Below, in pieces: positions 62,622 to 64,000 of a stretch of 64,000 nt of DNA. The notes beneath the pieces were generated by a model. The model searched no databases. It was not told where the DNA came from and saw only the letters and a program-made list of their open reading frames with translations. The stretch comes from Chryseobacterium sp. S0630 (GTDB lineage: Bacteria > Bacteroidota > Bacteroidia > Flavobacteriales > Weeksellaceae). Numbering within the stretch: the stretch's first letter is position 1; every line of letters starts with the position of its first letter. The position numbers and the translations under genes are program-made. The stretch is from the NCBI RefSeq assembly GCF_024158915.1, contig NZ_JAMZGF010000012.1:39331-103330 (forward strand), in the 5' to 3' direction.

Positions 62622-63593
62622 ATGTCAAAAAGATTTAAAATCCTGTGTTTTTTATTCGTGATCGCCATTATTATAAGTGCTGTCATTAATCTGAACACAG
62701 GATTTTTAGGTTTAAGTTTTCAGGATTTCTTTCAGGATTCGGCACATAGCCAGATTGCTGAGATCCGCATCAACCGAGTTCTCGTAATGATGCTGGCTGG
62801 AATTTCCATTCCTACTTCTGGTTTTCTGATGCAGGAATATTTCCAAAACCCACTCGCTGGGCCTGATATATTGGGAATAACCTCAGTCGCCAGTTTATCG
62901 GTTGCCTTTTATATTTTCTTTTCCCATAATATTTTACTTCCTGAATTTTTACAGAACAGTTTTCTCAGTTTATCAGCTATTGGAGGCAGTTTACTGTTAA
63001 TGCTGATCCTGCTGTCAATGTCTAACAGATTTCAGGATAAATCCTATCTTATTATTTTCGGTTTTTTGGTATCTGCTTTTGCTGGTGCTATTGTATCACT
63101 GTTACAATTTTATGCAGAAAACCAGAGTCTTAAAAACTATATTTTATGGTCTTTCGGGGCGAATAATATGGTAACGAGAAACCAGATTTATGTGTTGTTT
63201 ATTTTAGTTTCAATTGGTATGTTTATATGTTTCAGAGCGATAAAACCACTCATTGGAAATTCACTGGGCAATTCCTACGCACAAAGTTTAGGAGTGAATC
63301 TGAAACAGCTGAAACTTTTAATCATCGTTGCATCCTCTCTCCTATCCGCTTCTGTTACGGCATTTTTGGGGCCTATTCTTTTTATTGGAATTATTGTTCC
63401 CCACTTTTGCAGGCTGGTCTATAATCCTTCAAAATTATGGCAGCAATGGATTCTTAATATGTTTCTGGGAATGCTGATCATGCTATTCTTCTCAGTTATT
63501 GCAGAAAAAACACAGATCCCTTTGAATGTGATAAGCTCCGTATTTGGAATTCCTGTGATTCTGATGATGCTTTTGAAACAGAATAAAGTGTAA
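62622..63593 (+). CDS. FecCD-family iron/siderophore ABC transporter permease
   Basis: The 323-residue integral membrane protein has about ten helices and the family motifs RINRVLVMMLAGISI, NPLAGPDILGI, RAIKPLIGNSLGNSYAQSLG and GPILFIGIIVPHFCR. It should import iron chelates or cobalamin with an ATPase and binding protein, which are not seen here. A second copy of its last part appears at the window edge after a dispersed repeat. Confidence 0.93.
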   Translation: MSKRFKILCFLFVIAIIISAVINLNTGFLGLSFQDFFQDSAHSQIAEIRINRVLVMMLAGISIPTSGFLMQEYFQNPLAGPDILGITSVASLSVAFYIFFSHNILLPEFLQNSFLSLSAIGGSLLLMLILLSMSNRFQDKSYLIIFGFLVSAFAGAIVSLLQFYAENQSLKNYILWSFGANNMVTRNQIYVLFILVSIGMFICFRAIKPLIGNSLGNSYAQSLGVNLKQLKLLIIVASSLLSASVTAFLGPILFIGIIVPHFCRLVYNPSKLWQQWILNMFLGMLIMLFFSVIAEKTQIPLNVISSVFGIPVILMMLLKQNKV

Positions 63594-63605
63594 GATTTTT
63601 GTTGG

Positions 63606-63815
63606 AAAACGAAAAGACGCAAGGTTATTTTTAATTATAACTTTTTAAGGCGCAAAGATTTTATCTACGATAAAATTGAGCACTGCATATTCTAAACAAA
63701 GAACATCCCCAATCTCTTGCTGAAAATCTTCCATTGAGCGAAATCGAAATGTTCTTGCCCCTTAAATAATCACAATCTATTTATAAGCCTTTGCTCCTTT
63801 ATGTCTACCCAACAG
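63606..63815. repeat. Dispersed ~180-base repeat, copy 4 (opposite orientation)
   Basis: The copy begins AACGAAAAGACGCAAGG and contains AAGATTTTATCTACGATAAAAT, then CTTGCTGAAAATCTTCC and GAAATGTTCTTGCCCCTTA. These match copy 3 in reverse-complement order, including the final TACCCAACA. It lies directly after the FecCD gene. The rest of 63594-64000 holds AT-rich DNA and the duplicated segment described next. Confidence 0.75.
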
Positions 63816-63907
63816 ACTTCCCAATAAACTTAACACTATAGTTTTGGAAATGTTGATAAGTATACACTCACATCTAATATACTTATCTAACAATTCATAT
63901 ATCTAAG

Positions 63908-64000
63908 CTCAAATATGGTAGCGATGGATTCTTAATATGTTTCTGGGAATGCTGATCATGCTATTCTTCTCAGTTATTGCAGAAAAAACACAGATCCCTT
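63908..64000 (+). pseudogene. Duplicated fragment of the FecCD permease gene
   Basis: From about 63915 to the window end the sequence repeats 63437-63522 almost exactly (offset 478). Only two base changes near its start are seen: CAG to TAG and CAA to CGA in the reading frame. The first change makes a stop codon. The fragment has no start codon here and runs beyond the window. It is a partial duplication or an assembly effect. Confidence 0.8.

Overview
The window is a low-GC, gene-dense chromosomal segment from a member of the Bacteroidota, most likely a Chryseobacterium-like flavobacterium (Weeksellaceae). Support: flavobacterial promoters (TTG, 18-19 bases, TAnnTTTG), no Shine-Dalgarno signals, a PorQ gene beside cmk, a fused ResB/CcsA cytochrome c biogenesis protein, ALDH7-type lysine catabolism, a TPP-riboswitch pnuT and many SPII lipoproteins. 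Nothing points to a plasmid or an intact prophage.

Layout. 1-3290: start of a histidine operon on the minus strand (hisG, hisD, start of hisC), preceded by a his leader peptide, an attenuator hairpin and a promoter, and split by two copies of a dispersed ~180-base repeat. 3291-8109: dapD followed by a tight four-gene glycan cassette (membrane GT87-like, GT2, polysaccharide deacetylase, GT4). 8181-12715: mixed small genes (ICMT-like methyltransferase, DUF2255, LytTR, NlpC/P60 lipoprotein, an unknown protein, a lipoprotein, a secreted protein). 12974-15209: a TPR-rifampin ADP-ribosyltransferase fusion, an alpha/beta hydrolase and tRNA-Ala(GGC). 15385-19191: GNAT, a GDPD remnant, a TPP-riboswitch operon (pnuT plus an acyl-CoA-dehydrogenase-fold flavoprotein), and AlkB. 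19570-25111: a TonB-dependent receptor, a YdeI-family gene, a GNAT-MarR operon with a palindromic operator candidate, and a BtrH-type protein. 25199-31500: a complete RND efflux operon with its own MarR-like regulator. 32284-37179: DUF2007, lysine 6-aminotransferase and ALDH7 dehydrogenase, a 49-residue membrane protein, and a ribbon-helix-helix/SPFH pair. 37567-43868: ccsBA, an M50 peptidase-TPR protein, and a Crp/Fnr regulator next to an isochorismatase-family gene carrying a perfect 16-base palindrome upstream. 44231-49089: ftsK, a LolA-like protein and an LptF/G permease. 49216-57673: KASIII-like enzyme, frr, a lipase-like gene lying between frr and pyrH, pyrH, porQ, cmk, an envelope trio (YtxH, holin-X-like, unknown) and a TrmH-type methyltransferase. 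57659-63593: a BamA/TamA-like protein, SanA-like, a PaaE-like reductase, a TlpA-like lipoprotein and a FecCD permease. The window ends in another dispersed repeat and a second copy of the 3' part of the FecCD gene.

How it works together. Most genes are ordinary biosynthesis and envelope functions. The best-supported regulatory features are a classical-looking his attenuator (leader peptide with five His codons, competing antiterminator and terminator pairings) and a TPP riboswitch with a readable translational expression platform. Three palindromes next to regulator genes look like operators. I saw no CRISPR array, insertion sequence with transposase, toxin-antitoxin module or recognisable defence island.
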